64,000 nucleotides of DNA from Pseudovibrio japonicus (GTDB lineage: Bacteria; Pseudomonadota; Alphaproteobacteria; Rhizobiales; Stappiaceae): the NCBI RefSeq assembly GCF_014651595.1, contig NZ_BMXE01000002.1, positions 620,001 to 684,000 on the forward strand, written 5' to 3'. The notes below the pieces were generated by a model, which saw only the letters and a list, made by a program, of their open reading frames with translations, was not told the origin of the DNA and made no database searches. Positions 36,152 to 45,118 of the stretch are shown here, one piece after another. The position numbers and the translations under genes were made by a program. Each line of letters starts with the position of its first letter. Within the stretch, counting starts at the first letter, position 1.

Positions 36152-37114
36152 GTGTCATCCGGTCGCACGATGTTACCCACATTAAAACAGCTTCAGTACT
36201 TCAAAACGCTGGCAAAACTGCTGTCTTTTTCGAAGGCGGCGGAGGCTTGTTTCATTACGCAATCAACGCTTTCTGCCTCGATCAAGCAGCTGGAAGGTAT
36301 TCTGGGATGCGAGCTTTTGGACCGTTCAGGTCGGACGCTGGTGTTGACCGAGGCGGGGGAGAATGTGCTGGAGAAGGCGTCGCTGCTTTTGCGTGACGCG
36401 GAGGATCTGGTTCATGGGGTGCAGGCGCAGAACAGGCCGTTGTGTGGGCGGTTCCGGCTGGGGGTGATTCCCTCTGTTGCGCCGTTTCTGCTGCCCCGTT
36501 TTTTGCCTCAGCTCAGAGAGCTTTATCCTGAGCTGCAATTGTTTCTGCGTGAGGACCTGTCGCGCAATTTGATGCTGGCTTTACGGGAGGGGCGTATTGA
36601 TGCGGCTCTAATGGCGCTGCCCTATGACACAACTGGCTTTGAATCTGCCGAGATTGGGAGCGATGCTTTTTATCTGGCTGTGCCGCGTTCGCACCCGCTG
36701 GCCGGCGCGCGTGAAGTGATGATGGAAGAACTTGCCAACGAGGTGTTGCTGTTGTTGGAAGATGGGCACTGTTTGAGAAACCATGTGCTTGCTGCAGCGG
36801 ACGGACGGATGGTGGCGGCCAATGAAGATGTACAAGCCACATCTTTATCAACACTTGTGCAAATGGTGGATAACGGTATCGGCGTCACGCTTGTGCCACG
36901 TATTGCAGTAGATGCAGATATCGACCGCGGGACCTCTTTGAAGCTGATCAGGATTGCCGACAAGGGAGCGTACCGGACCATCGGAATGGTCTGGAGGCGT
37001 AAATCCTCTTTTGAAGGAAATGCAAAGCTACTTTGTAAGGCGCTGGAACGCTTTATGGTTGAAACTCAAAGAAGCGTCCCGCTTCCTCGATATGTATTGG
37101 AGAAGAGTGCTTGA
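36152..37114 (+). CDS. oxyR: OxyR-like LysR regulator
   Basis: 320 residues: LysR winged helix at the N-terminus (LPTLKQLQYFKTLAKLLSFS, ACFITQSTLSASIKQLE) and the co-inducer domain. The peroxide-sensing LLEDGHCLRNH is present (C207). The partner Cys of E. coli OxyR, nine residues later, is Ala216, and no other Cys lies nearby. The start is GTG 36152 (RBS TAGGGGC); ATG 36170 is an alternative. It is divergent from ahpC-ahpD, its likely targets. Its stop overlaps the next start. Confidence 0.9.
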   Translation: MSSGRTMLPTLKQLQYFKTLAKLLSFSKAAEACFITQSTLSASIKQLEGILGCELLDRSGRTLVLTEAGENVLEKASLLLRDAEDLVHGVQAQNRPLCGRFRLGVIPSVAPFLLPRFLPQLRELYPELQLFLREDLSRNLMLALREGRIDAALMALPYDTTGFESAEIGSDAFYLAVPRSHPLAGAREVMMEELANEVLLLLEDGHCLRNHVLAAADGRMVAANEDVQATSLSTLVQMVDNGIGVTLVPRIAVDADIDRGTSLKLIRIADKGAYRTIGMVWRRKSSFEGNAKLLCKALERFMVETQRSVPLPRYVLEKSA

Positions 37115-37827
37115 AGAAAGCGCGTACAAAGGAGAAAACCGAGCCAATAAAGCCGAAAATCAAGCGGTGGGTGCTGCGTGCACTTGGCGTGATTGTGGCT
37201 TTGCCGGTGGTGCTGACGCTGCTGTATACAGTGGTACCTCCTTATTCCAGTCTTATGCTGGCCCGGGTTGTGACTGGCCAGCCTGTGTGGCGTGAATGGG
37301 TGCCATTGGACGAAATTTCCGTTAATTTACAACGCGCTGTAGTTGTTTCGGAAGATGGCGGGTTCTGTGTGCATGATGGTGTTGACTGGCCAGCTGTGCG
37401 CGGGCAGGTGGGTAACCTGCTGGAAGGTAAGCGACCGCGTGGGGCCAGCACGATCACCATGCAGCTGGCGAAGAACCTGTTTCTCTGGAACGACCGCGAT
37501 TATGTGCGCAAGGTGGTGGAGATTCCTCTGGCGATGTTTATGGATTTGGTGATGTCGAAGGACCGGGTTCTGGAGATCTACCTGAACGTTGTAGAATGGG
37601 GGCCGGGGATTTACGGTGCGGAAGCTGCTTCAGAAACTTTCTTTGGGAAAAGTGCGGCGAATCTTTCCACGACTCAGGCTTCTTTGCTGGCGACGGCGCT
37701 TCCTAATCCAATTGCCAGAAATCCAGCAAAACCTAGCGCTGGACATCGCAGGCTCGCCAGTATAAACCGTAGCCGAGCTCAGGTGGCCGGCGATGTACTT
37801 AGCTGTATTTCGGCGACGGACAGGTAG
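37111..37827 (+). CDS. mtgA: monofunctional peptidoglycan glycosyltransferase
   Basis: 238 residues, family GT51. One N-terminal membrane span (about 20-42), then VVSEDGGFCVHDGVDW (catalytic Glu), RGASTITMQLAKNLFLW and LEIYLNVVEWGPGIYGAEAAS, the transglycosylase motifs. It polymerises lipid II. TTG 37111 overlaps the oxyR stop by four bases, so it is translated in coupling with it. Confidence 0.94.
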   Translation: MKKARTKEKTEPIKPKIKRWVLRALGVIVALPVVLTLLYTVVPPYSSLMLARVVTGQPVWREWVPLDEISVNLQRAVVVSEDGGFCVHDGVDWPAVRGQVGNLLEGKRPRGASTITMQLAKNLFLWNDRDYVRKVVEIPLAMFMDLVMSKDRVLEIYLNVVEWGPGIYGAEAASETFFGKSAANLSTTQASLLATALPNPIARNPAKPSAGHRRLASINRSRAQVAGDVLSCISATDR

Positions 37828-37967
37828 TGCGAAATTATTTTCGTTTAATGACTGGCAAATCCTTCGGTTTGCCTGTATAACCCCCGCCATTCTGACAGAT
37901 TGTGTATTTCGCACGTTAACGCCGCGCTTGAGTGGCGCGTGCGTATGTGACGAGAGAGAGAGCTACG

Positions 37968-38153
37968 ATGGCTGTTCCTAAGAAAAAGGTTACGCGTATG
38001 AAGCGCGGCTTCCGCCGTTCTGCTGACGCTCTGGCACAACCAACATACGTGGAAGACAAGGATTCTGGCGAACTGCGTCGCCCGCACCATGTTGACCTGA
38101 AAACTGGTATGTACCGGGGTCGTCAGATCCTTCAGGCTAAAGACGACGTCTAA
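37968..38153 (+). CDS. rpmF: 50S ribosomal protein L32
   Basis: 61 residues, [18 protein letters not shown] as in alphaproteobacterial L32, with the [19 protein letters not shown] end. There are no Zn-binding cysteines, as is usual in this class. The ATG at 37968 has GAGAGAGAG upstream. mtgA-rpmF is a common alphaproteobacterial pair. Confidence 0.97.
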   Translation: MAVPKKKVTRMKRGFRRSADALAQPTYVEDKDSGELRRPHHVDLKTGMYRGRQILQAKDDV

Positions 38154-38184
38154 GACTGAAGTGATCAGCGCGAGTTGATTAAAA

Positions 38185-38213
38185 GAGACCGTCCTTTTGG
38201 ACGGTCTTTTTTT
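38185..38213 (+). terminator. rho-independent terminator of rpmF
   Basis: AGACCGTCC-TTTT-GGACGGTCT followed by T7. Confidence 0.95.
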
Positions 38214-38224
38214 GTGTGCGACAA

Positions 38225-38257
38225 GAAAAAAGCCCTGCAACGAGACCGGGCTTTTTT
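38225..38257 (-). terminator. terminator for the tetR operon
   Basis: AAAAAGCCC and GGGCTTTTT arms around a loop of about 13 bases; on the minus strand it follows the NTF2-like gene by 22 bases. Confidence 0.75.
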
Positions 38258-38278
38258 GCGTTCCTGGAAGCAGAGCTG

Positions 38279-39217
38279 CTAGTTTTCAACGGGAGAGAAA
38301 GGTTCCAGCACCTCTACGTTGATCTTTTCGATGCGGGCGAAGCGCTCCTGTGGGTTGTCGGAGACGGTCCACGTGTGGCGGGTCTTGGCGGTCATCCATG
38401 CATCATTTGGGAGAATGCCGGTCCAGTCCAGATCTACCGTGAGTTCATAGCGGTTGTCGCCTAGCTCCTTGTAGCTGAAGTTTTGCAGCTCGTGACGGCT
38501 GGCGGAGACGGAGGAAGCTGGTCCTGCGATCCATTCTGCGAACCCGTCAAACGTGGTGATCGCACCGCGGCCAAAATCGATATTGAAGTCCGCTGCGAGG
38601 ATCTCACGAAACGGCTCAGCGTTGCGCTGTGGGTCTTCCACCAAAGTCATCCAATAGTGGGCGAGGCTGAGCAGGCGATTCTTTGGATAAAGATTGGTGA
38701 ACGTGCCAGCATCGGCAGGGTCGCCGAGAGTGAGGGTGATTTCGGAGAATTTGGGTAGAAGCTCGTCTGATGGCGTCAGTTTTGTTGTGTAAGCGATATT
38801 GTAGGCGACTGTTGCTCCATCCTCTGCCATTCCAATGTTTTGATAGATGATCGAGGCGTTGATCTGGATGTTGCCGTCTTCATCGATCGTTGGATTGAAG
38901 TCGGTCAGATTATGGCTGTTTTTCCAGGAAGAGGGGATCTGGGCAACACGATCTTTGTACTCGTCATGGCCGTTTGCAGTTCCGGTTGTTGAAGTGATCG
39001 TGACATCGTCCTGCAGAATGTCGAGCTGGTTCTCAAAAGAAGCCTCTGTGTTTTCGTAGAACTGATACCAGCGGAGCAGTTGGGTGGCTGCCGCGTGTGC
39101 CTGATAACTTTGACGGACTTCTGTTTCACTTGGCAGTGGCTTCGACATGGCTTCGTTTCCGAGAATAAGAGAGATTGACGCCGCTGTGATGAGCGAGCGG
39201 AAGGGCTTAAATGTCAT
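38279..39217 (-). CDS. exported protein with two NTF2/SnoaL-like domains
   Basis: 312 residues. The N-terminus (MTFKPFRSLITAASISLILG) looks like a signal peptide. Two NTF2-like units follow: one at about 50-165 (LLRWYQFYENTEASFENQLDI shortened: FYENTEASFENQ), the other at about 175-305 (LAHYWMTLVEDPQRNAEPF, ILAADFNIDFGRG). I do not recognise a named family. It is 15 bases after a tetR gene on the same strand, so the repressor probably controls it. Confidence 0.65.
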   Translation of the reverse strand: MTFKPFRSLITAASISLILGNEAMSKPLPSETEVRQSYQAHAAATQLLRWYQFYENTEASFENQLDILQDDVTITSTTGTANGHDEYKDRVAQIPSSWKNSHNLTDFNPTIDEDGNIQINASIIYQNIGMAEDGATVAYNIAYTTKLTPSDELLPKFSEITLTLGDPADAGTFTNLYPKNRLLSLAHYWMTLVEDPQRNAEPFREILAADFNIDFGRGAITTFDGFAEWIAGPASSVSASRHELQNFSYKELGDNRYELTVDLDWTGILPNDAWMTAKTRHTWTVSDNPQERFARIEKINVEVLEPFSPVEN

Positions 39218-39232
39218 TTGGAGAACTTCTTG

Positions 39233-39823
39233 CTATGGGGTGAGGGCTGTATTGCCTGAAATGGAGAGCCACACTCGGTCGAATGTGAGTTCGACAGTCT
39301 CTTGCGGGACGGGTGTGTCTTTAAGAACAGCTGAGCGGGCCAGTTGCATGGCAGGTGCAATTAGCAGAACCGAGATGACATTGGTCGGCAGGTCGGCAAC
39401 GCTGCCACTTGCTTTGGCACGTTCCAAAAGGCCACTAATTTCCTGTTGCATTTTCAAGACTTGCTTGCCTTGCTCTTCGGTGAGGATTTTTGCTGCACCT
39501 GCGTACTCAACAAAGAGAAAGTCTTTTGGGTGGTCGGATACAAACTGAAACAGTGAGAACCACATCTCGCGGATCATCTCTGAATCGTCAGTTTGCTTTG
39601 CTGCATGCATCATCAATTCGTGGAACTCGGTTTTGATCTCCAGATAGATCTTCTGAAGCATGTCCTCTTTGTTGTCGAAGTGGACATAGATGGTGCCAGC
39701 AGAGATGTTTGCACGTTGAACAACGCCGCCCACTGAGGTGGCGCTGATGCCATTTTCGGTTGCTTCGGCAACGACAGCTTCGCGAATTTTTGCTCGCGTG
39801 GCTTGCTTGGTCAGACGGGGCAT
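39233..39823 (-). CDS. TetR family transcriptional regulator
   Basis: 196 residues. N-terminal helix-turn-helix: ATENGISATSVGGVVQRANI then SAGTIYVHFDNKEDML, the TetR signature. The C-terminal helical ligand domain is variable. It is first gene of a two-gene operon and has a perfect 28 bp palindrome just upstream of its start, so autoregulation is likely. Confidence 0.92.
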   Translation of the reverse strand: MPRLTKQATRAKIREAVVAEATENGISATSVGGVVQRANISAGTIYVHFDNKEDMLQKIYLEIKTEFHELMMHAAKQTDDSEMIREMWFSLFQFVSDHPKDFLFVEYAGAAKILTEEQGKQVLKMQQEISGLLERAKASGSVADLPTNVISVLLIAPAMQLARSAVLKDTPVPQETVELTFDRVWLSISGNTALTP

Positions 39824-39834
39824 GGCTTTTCTCT

Positions 39835-39862
39835 AATTGATAATGAATATTCATTATCAATT
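39835..39862. promoter_or_regulatory. perfect 28 bp palindrome, probable TetR operator
   Basis: AATTGATAATGAAT followed by its exact complement ATTCATTATCAATT. It begins 12 bases upstream of the tetR ATG. Length and symmetry match TetR-family operators. Confidence 0.8.
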
Positions 39863-39884
39863 GAGGTCATCAAATGCAAGGCAA

Positions 39885-39914
39885 TAAAAAACCGCCCCGA
39901 AGAGAGGCGGTTTT
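39885..39914 (-). terminator. terminator of phaB
   Basis: AAAACCGCC and GGCGGTTTT arms, loop CCGAAGAGA; T-run on the minus strand. It separates phaB from the tetR operon. Confidence 0.88.
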
Positions 39915-39965
39915 GATTGTTTGGTTGTTTGCAGGTCAGTGTGGGAGTTGCCTCACCACTGTGCC

Positions 39966-40694
39966 TTAGCCGTTAGCGACGTATTGGGCGCCGTTGATGG
40001 TCATGACAGAGCCGGTGACGAAGCCTGCGGCGGCTGAGGAGAGGTAGCAGACCATGCCTGCGATCTCTTCTGCTTTCCCAAGGCGCCCGACAGGAATCTG
40101 ACCGATGATGCCTTCCAGAACCTTTTCAGGAACAGCGGCCACCATGTCAGTATCGATGTAGCCCGGACAGATGCAGTTCACGGTGATACCCTTGCGCGCT
40201 GTTTCCTGCGCCAGTGCTTTGGTGAAGCCGATCACGCCTGCTTTTGCTGCGGAGTAGTTGGTCTGGCCGATCTGGCCCTTCTGTCCATTGATGGATGAGA
40301 TATTGATGATGCGGCCTGCGCCGCGCTCACGCATGCCCTCCAGAACCGGACGGCTCATCGTGAACATGGAATCGAGGTTGGTTTTGATTACAGCGGTCCA
40401 CTGGTCATAGTCCATTTTGTGGAACCAGCCATCACGCGTGATGCCTGCATTGTTTACAAGAACTTCAACCGGGCCGAGTTCTTCTTGTACCTGAGCAATT
40501 CCCTCTTCACAGGCTTTAGGATCTGCTACATCCCACTTGTAAACATTGATGCCGGTTTCTGCTTTGAATTTCTCCGCGGCTTCCGTGTTGCCTGCATAGA
40601 TTGCTGCAACTGTGTATCCTGCATCGTTTAGACCCTTAGAGATTGCTGCGCCGATACCGCGCGTTCCTCCGGTTACAATTGCTACCCTGCTCAT
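39966..40694 (-). CDS. phaB: acetoacetyl-CoA reductase
   Basis: NADPH-dependent SDR that makes (R)-3-hydroxybutyryl-CoA for PHB. 242 residues: VTGGTRGIGAAIS nucleotide loop, VNNAGITRDGWFHKM and the catalytic Ser-Tyr-Lys in NISSINGQ and TNYSAAKAGVIGF. ATG 40694 has CGGAGT upstream. Second gene after phaA. Confidence 0.96.
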   Translation of the reverse strand: MSRVAIVTGGTRGIGAAISKGLNDAGYTVAAIYAGNTEAAEKFKAETGINVYKWDVADPKACEEGIAQVQEELGPVEVLVNNAGITRDGWFHKMDYDQWTAVIKTNLDSMFTMSRPVLEGMRERGAGRIINISSINGQKGQIGQTNYSAAKAGVIGFTKALAQETARKGITVNCICPGYIDTDMVAAVPEKVLEGIIGQIPVGRLGKAEEIAGMVCYLSSAAAGFVTGSVMTINGAQYVANG

Positions 40695-40750
40695 CGAAAT
40701 ACTCCGCACCTTAGGAATAAAATATTTGAACCCACTGTTACAGGTAATAA

Positions 40751-40781
40751 TAATGGCGGAGCAAATACAACTCCGCCATTA
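40751..40781 (-). terminator. intercistronic hairpin between phaA and phaB
   Basis: TAATGGCGGAG and CTCCGCCATTA form a perfect 11 bp stem with a nine-base loop; on the minus strand TTATTATTACC follows. It may be a partial terminator or an mRNA processing or stability element. Confidence 0.6.
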
Positions 40782-40863
40782 GTTAGAGGCTTGACTTTAA
40801 CTTTACGCAGGGACCGTAAAGCTCAATTATTACAATTTGATAGCAATACTACCAATGTTGAGG

Positions 40864-42048
40864 TTATTTTCTCTCAACACAAAGCGCGATACCCATGCCA
40901 CCGCCGATGCAAAGCGTGGCGAGTCCTTTTTTCTTCTCTTCGCGCTTCATTTCATGCAGGAGTGTTACAAGTACACGAGCGCCGGAGGCACCGATTGGGT
41001 GGCCAAGTGCGATCGCGCCGCCATTGACGTTCAGCTTGTCTGAGTCGATGCCGAGCTCCTGACCAACTGCCAGGGCCTGTGCTGCGAAGGCTTCGTTTGC
41101 TTCGATGAGGTCAAGGTCGTCGATGGACCAGCCAGCTTTGTCGAGTGCCTTCTTGGAGGCCGGGATTGGGCCAAGACCCATGTAGGCAGGATCAACGCCT
41201 GCGGTTGCCCAAGACTTGATGGTTGCCAGTGGGGCGAGGCCGCGTTTTTCAGCTGCATCTGCGCTCATAAGCACCAGTGCTGCTGCACCGTCGTTGATGC
41301 CAGAGGCGTTTGCTGCGGTTACTGTGCCGTCTTTTTTGAAGGCTGGACGCAGTTTCTGCATGGATTCGATGTTGGCGCCAAAGCGGATGAACTCATCATC
41401 TTCCACCACGCGCTCACTTTTGCGCTCTTTGACGGTGATTGGTGTGATCTCGTCTTTGAACTTGCCGGACTTCTGTGCTGCCTCTGCTTTGTTCTGAGAG
41501 GAAACCGCGAACATGTCCTGTGCTTCGCGGGAGATCTGGTACTTTTCTGCAATGTTTTCTGCAGTGATGCCCATGTGGTAACCGTGGAATGAGTCGATCA
41601 GACCGTCTTTGAGCATGGTGTCGGTCATGGTGTAGTCGCCCATCTTCACGCCGGCACGCAGGTTCTGGCAGTGCGGGGCCAGCGTCATGTTTTCCTGACC
41701 GCCTGCGACGATGACGTCAGCATCGCCGGACTGGATTTGCTGCATGCCCATTGCGACTGCGCGCAGGCCTGACCCACAAACCTGGTTGATGACAATAGCG
41801 GTTGAATCGTCTTTGAGGCCTGCGTTGATTGCGGCTTGGCGGGCAGGGTTCTGACCCAGACCAGCGGAGAGCACGTGGCCGAAGATGACTTCGTTGACCT
41901 CGTCTGTCTCTACTTTTGCCTGTTCCAGTGCTGACTTGATTACTGCCGTCCCAAGATCTTGCGCAGGAGTGTTGGCGAAGGAGCCGTTGAAGGACCCGAT
42001 AGGGGTACGTGTAGCGCTTACAATTACAACATCATTAGGCGAAGTCAT
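40864..42048 (-). CDS. phaA: acetyl-CoA acetyltransferase (beta-ketothiolase)
   Basis: Condenses two acetyl-CoA to acetoacetyl-CoA. 394 residues with thiolase active sites: Cys in [19 protein letters not shown], His in [19 protein letters not shown] and Cys in [10 protein letters not shown]. First gene of phaAB; divergent from phaR. Confidence 0.97.
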   Translation of the reverse strand: MTSPNDVVIVSATRTPIGSFNGSFANTPAQDLGTAVIKSALEQAKVETDEVNEVIFGHVLSAGLGQNPARQAAINAGLKDDSTAIVINQVCGSGLRAVAMGMQQIQSGDADVIVAGGQENMTLAPHCQNLRAGVKMGDYTMTDTMLKDGLIDSFHGYHMGITAENIAEKYQISREAQDMFAVSSQNKAEAAQKSGKFKDEITPITVKERKSERVVEDDEFIRFGANIESMQKLRPAFKKDGTVTAANASGINDGAAALVLMSADAAEKRGLAPLATIKSWATAGVDPAYMGLGPIPASKKALDKAGWSIDDLDLIEANEAFAAQALAVGQELGIDSDKLNVNGGAIALGHPIGASGARVLVTLLHEMKREEKKKGLATLCIGGGMGIALCVERK

Positions 42049-42396
42049 GTGCCATTCTCCAATATTTGTGCAATGCGGGACTTCTTGTTCTCCCGCAAAT
42101 CACCAGAACGGAGAGCCGAGCTGGTGCATTGCAGCATAAGACGTCAAACGCATTCGTAGAATACCTAATGGCAGACTATTCAATTTGTAGGGGGGAAGGC
42201 CAGATGAATTCGAGAAATCCAATTAAGACCATAGTTGACCAATGAAACCGCTAGCGCGAAAGGTGGGATTTGGCTTAGTCTGCAATTTACTGGTTAATCC
42301 CATCTGGAAAAATATGGGATAAGGGGGGAGCTGGACGGAGCAATTTGAGATAGTGTTCCTGATCAGCCGTAATGCGCACTGAGGTACTCAAATCTG
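42049..42396. other. phaA-phaR divergent region
   Basis: About 350 non-coding bases. On the phaA mRNA side GCGGGA..TCCCGC (42072-42094) can form a small hairpin in the leader. PhaR probably binds somewhere here; no site is certain. Confidence 0.4.
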
Positions 42397-43014
42397 ATGG
42401 CTAAGACAAGCGAAGCCACTATCATTAAGAAGTACGCCAACCGGCGGCTCTACAATACTGGAACCAGCACCTATGTGACTCTCGAGGATCTGGCGGTGAT
42501 GGTGAAGGATGAAGAGGACTTCGTCGTTATTGATGCAAAGTCGGGTGATGACATCACCCGGTCTGTTCTGACGCAAATTATCTTCGAGCAGGAAAGCAAG
42601 GGCCAGAACCTGCTTCCAATTACGTTCTTGCGGCAGCTGATCCGGTTTTATGGCGACAGCATGCAAAACCTTGTGCCAAGTTATCTGGAATTTTCCATGT
42701 CTTCTCTCACACGAGAGCAAGAGAAGCTGCGGAGCCAGATGAACCAGTCCTTTGGCAGCTCTGCCTTTGAGGTGCTGGAAGAGCAGGTGAAGCGCAACGC
42801 GGATATGTTTGACCGCGCGATGAAGATGTTCCTGCCGTTTGATGGTGCGAATCCTGCTGAAGCGCAGGACGAAAAGAAGGCGCCTGAACAGCAAGATGCA
42901 CCTAAGCCAGCGGAAAAGCAGGCGAGTAGTGGTGACATCTCTGAGCTGAAAGAGCAACTAGCTGAAATGCAGAAGCAAATCGCAGCGCTTGCAGACGCGA
43001 AGAAAGACGCCTGA
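42397..43014 (+). CDS. phaR: polyhydroxyalkanoate synthesis repressor PhaR
   Basis: 205 residues. N-terminal PHB/PHA accumulation regulator DNA-binding domain: IIKKYANRRLYNTGTSTYVT and the VIDAKSGDDITRSVL strand. Then a PHB-binding domain (LRQLIRFYGDSMQNLVPSYL) and a Pro/Glu/Ala-rich linker with a C-terminal coiled coil (LKEQLAEMQKQIAAL). It represses phasin and its own gene until PHB is present. Confidence 0.96.
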   Translation: MAKTSEATIIKKYANRRLYNTGTSTYVTLEDLAVMVKDEEDFVVIDAKSGDDITRSVLTQIIFEQESKGQNLLPITFLRQLIRFYGDSMQNLVPSYLEFSMSSLTREQEKLRSQMNQSFGSSAFEVLEEQVKRNADMFDRAMKMFLPFDGANPAEAQDEKKAPEQQDAPKPAEKQASSGDISELKEQLAEMQKQIAALADAKKDA

Positions 43015-43067
43015 TACTCTTCACATTGTAGCTGAGCTTAAAGAGCCAGGGGGAAGCCTCTGGCTTT

Positions 43068-43799
43068 CTAGTAGATCCATGGGAACAGGCGACAGCGGAC
43101 TTTGTCTGCGTAGGTCGCGTAGCCATCGCAACGGTCTGTCAGAGTTTGCTCTTCTGATTTCATCAGCGGCAGGAACCCGAGGATTATGAGGGGGACTGCG
43201 AGAATAGCGAAGAGGATGGAACCCAGTATCATGGAGAGGCCTGCGATGCAGAACATGAGGCCGAGATACATGGGGTGGCGGACCAGTGCGTAGGGGCCGC
43301 AGTTTTCAACGATTTGCGTCTCGCCGATCTCGATCTGCGGTGTTGGGTTGGCAAACGGGCTTCGACTGAAGCTCCAAACGATGAGTCCGATCCCGCACAG
43401 AAAAAGGAACAAGCCCCGTACGATGGCGGTTACCTCTTCGGACTCTGGCAATACCTGCCAGACATGGGCATCCAGTGCGGCCAGCAAGAAGTAGACAAAG
43501 ACCACTCCGAAGATAATGCCTGTTGCCCGCTTGTTTTCGCCCAAGCTACTGGGAGGGAACGTGGTTTGTTGCTTGAACAGCCAAGGGTTTATCCGGGCCA
43601 GCCACAAACCTATGCCGAGTTGCGAAAAGTAAACCAGTGCCACAATGATCCAGCCACGGGGCCAGGACAAAGAAGACCCGGCAATGGCGATTGGGGGCAT
43701 AATGGCGAGCGCGACGAAGATAGCCAGCACTGCTGAGTTTATGGTCAGACGCAGATACAGTTCTCTCTCCACTTTGGTTTGTAGTGGTTGTTGTCGCAC
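43068..43799 (-). CDS. isoprenylcysteine carboxyl methyltransferase-like membrane protein
   Basis: 243 residues with about five membrane helices. The ICMT/PEMT signature GPYALVRHPMYLGLM with the later EEQTL and a C-terminal RCRLFPWIY is clear. Bacterial members methylate small molecules or lipids; the substrate is unknown. Start is GTG 43799 without a strong RBS, so the N-terminus is uncertain. Confidence 0.85.
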   Translation of the reverse strand: MRQQPLQTKVERELYLRLTINSAVLAIFVALAIMPPIAIAGSSLSWPRGWIIVALVYFSQLGIGLWLARINPWLFKQQTTFPPSSLGENKRATGIIFGVVFVYFLLAALDAHVWQVLPESEEVTAIVRGLFLFLCGIGLIVWSFSRSPFANPTPQIEIGETQIVENCGPYALVRHPMYLGLMFCIAGLSMILGSILFAILAVPLIILGFLPLMKSEEQTLTDRCDGYATYADKVRCRLFPWIY

Positions 43800-43873
43800 G
43801 ACGTTATGAAGAGAGATTGCTATTTAGTCGATTAGATTGATGGGCTGCTGAATGCGCGGTTATCGAGATATCT

Positions 43874-44488
43874 CTAATTGATCAAACCTAGAGTACGAAT
43901 GTAGCAGGCGAAGGCTGGTTCTGTGGTGAACTGATATGCGGTTAGGCCAGCTTCGCGGGCGCCTTCCACGTTGTCGAGGCGGTCATCCACGAACAGGCTT
44001 TCTTCTGGCTGGAAGCCGTATTTCTCGCAGACAGTCAGGTAGATGTTCGGGTCTGGTTTGCGGGTGCCGAATTCTGCAGAGGCGTGGCCGCGATCTCCGA
44101 AGATTGGTTCCAATGCGGGAGCGACTTCGTAGAGCGCATCTTTCAGCATCATACCGTTGTTGGTCAGCAGCGCGACCTCGTGGTTTTGCTTGATGGCTTC
44201 CACATGAGCGAGCATATCGGGCCACTCGGTCATCATGTCTCTACGGATTTTCACCCACGTTTCACGTGAAATAGGATGGCCCAGAAGCTCCTGATATTGC
44301 GTAAGATATTCTTCCGGAGTTGCTGGTGTGCCTGCTTCCGCAGCGTTCTCCTCTGGTCCGTCGAAGACGATAGCGTCAATCTCGTGCGTGGGCTTGCCTG
44401 TCATCTTTGAGAGGACGTTCAGGCGGTAGGGATGGTCGTAGTCGTAAAGAACATTGTCCATGTCGAAAATTACAAAGCGGATGGGCAT
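43874..44488 (-). CDS. HAD-IA family hydrolase
   Basis: 204 residues starting MPIRFVIFDMDNVLYDYDH, with Asp nucleophile; VALLTNNG is motif II, TRKPDPNIYL motif III and FVDDRLDNVEGAREAG motif IV. YihX/epoxide-hydrolase-N-like phosphatase. ATG 44488 is used; the upstream frame is antisense to nothing known but lacks support. Confidence 0.9.
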   Translation of the reverse strand: MPIRFVIFDMDNVLYDYDHPYRLNVLSKMTGKPTHEIDAIVFDGPEENAAEAGTPATPEEYLTQYQELLGHPISRETWVKIRRDMMTEWPDMLAHVEAIKQNHEVALLTNNGMMLKDALYEVAPALEPIFGDRGHASAEFGTRKPDPNIYLTVCEKYGFQPEESLFVDDRLDNVEGAREAGLTAYQFTTEPAFACYIRTLGLIN

Positions 44489-44570
44489 GGGAAAGAACCT
44501 GAGATGAAATGAGGGTGGTGTTGCGGAGTTGCTGGGTGAAATCAGTCCCAGCAACTGCGGTGTGGCATTA

Positions 44571-45002
44571 TCAGCCCGGGTCGGCGGTGAAGCCTGCTGC
44601 CTCAATACCTGCAATCGCTGCGGCTTCGTCGTTCTCCGAAGTGTCGCCCGTGATGCCGACTGCGCCAAGGATTTCGCCGTCAGCGCTGCGCACCAGCACG
44701 CCACCAGGTACGGGTACGATTGAACCGCCTGCGACGCCGTTCAAGGCCTGCACGAAGTGGGGGCGGGTTTGCGCATTTTCGTTGAGCCAGCGGGATCCTG
44801 CACCAACTGCGACTGCGCCATAGGCTTTACCCATTGCGATTTGCGGGCGCAAAATTGATGATCCATCTTGGCGTTGGAGCGCAACAAGGTGGCCACCCGC
44901 ATCCAGTACAGCGACGGTGAGTGGCTTGAGGTCAAGCTCGGCCCCTTTTTTCTGCGCGGCGGAGATGATTGTCTGGGCGTGCTCAAGATTGAATTGCACC
45001 AT
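44571..45002 (-). CDS. GlcG/HbpS family protein (DUF336)
   Basis: 143 residues. PLTVAVLDAGGHLVALQRQDG, APQ/AMGKAYGAVAVGA-type stretch and VPVPGGVLVR mark the GlcG/haem-degrading HbpS fold. It may bind haem or act as a small auxiliary to glycolate or diol metabolism. Divergent from a gamma-glutamyltransferase gene. Confidence 0.9.
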   Translation of the reverse strand: MVQFNLEHAQTIISAAQKKGAELDLKPLTVAVLDAGGHLVALQRQDGSSILRPQIAMGKAYGAVAVGAGSRWLNENAQTRPHFVQALNGVAGGSIVPVPGGVLVRSADGEILGAVGITGDTSENDEAAAIAGIEAAGFTADPG

Positions 45003-45118
45003 AAGTATTTCCTGTTAGATTTTGTTGATTCATCCTGTTTTATCAGAGGATGAGCATGCGGGGAAATCATCGTTGGGGGACGTGGGTTTCACTGCCAAGC
45101 AACAAAGAGGGATTTTTC

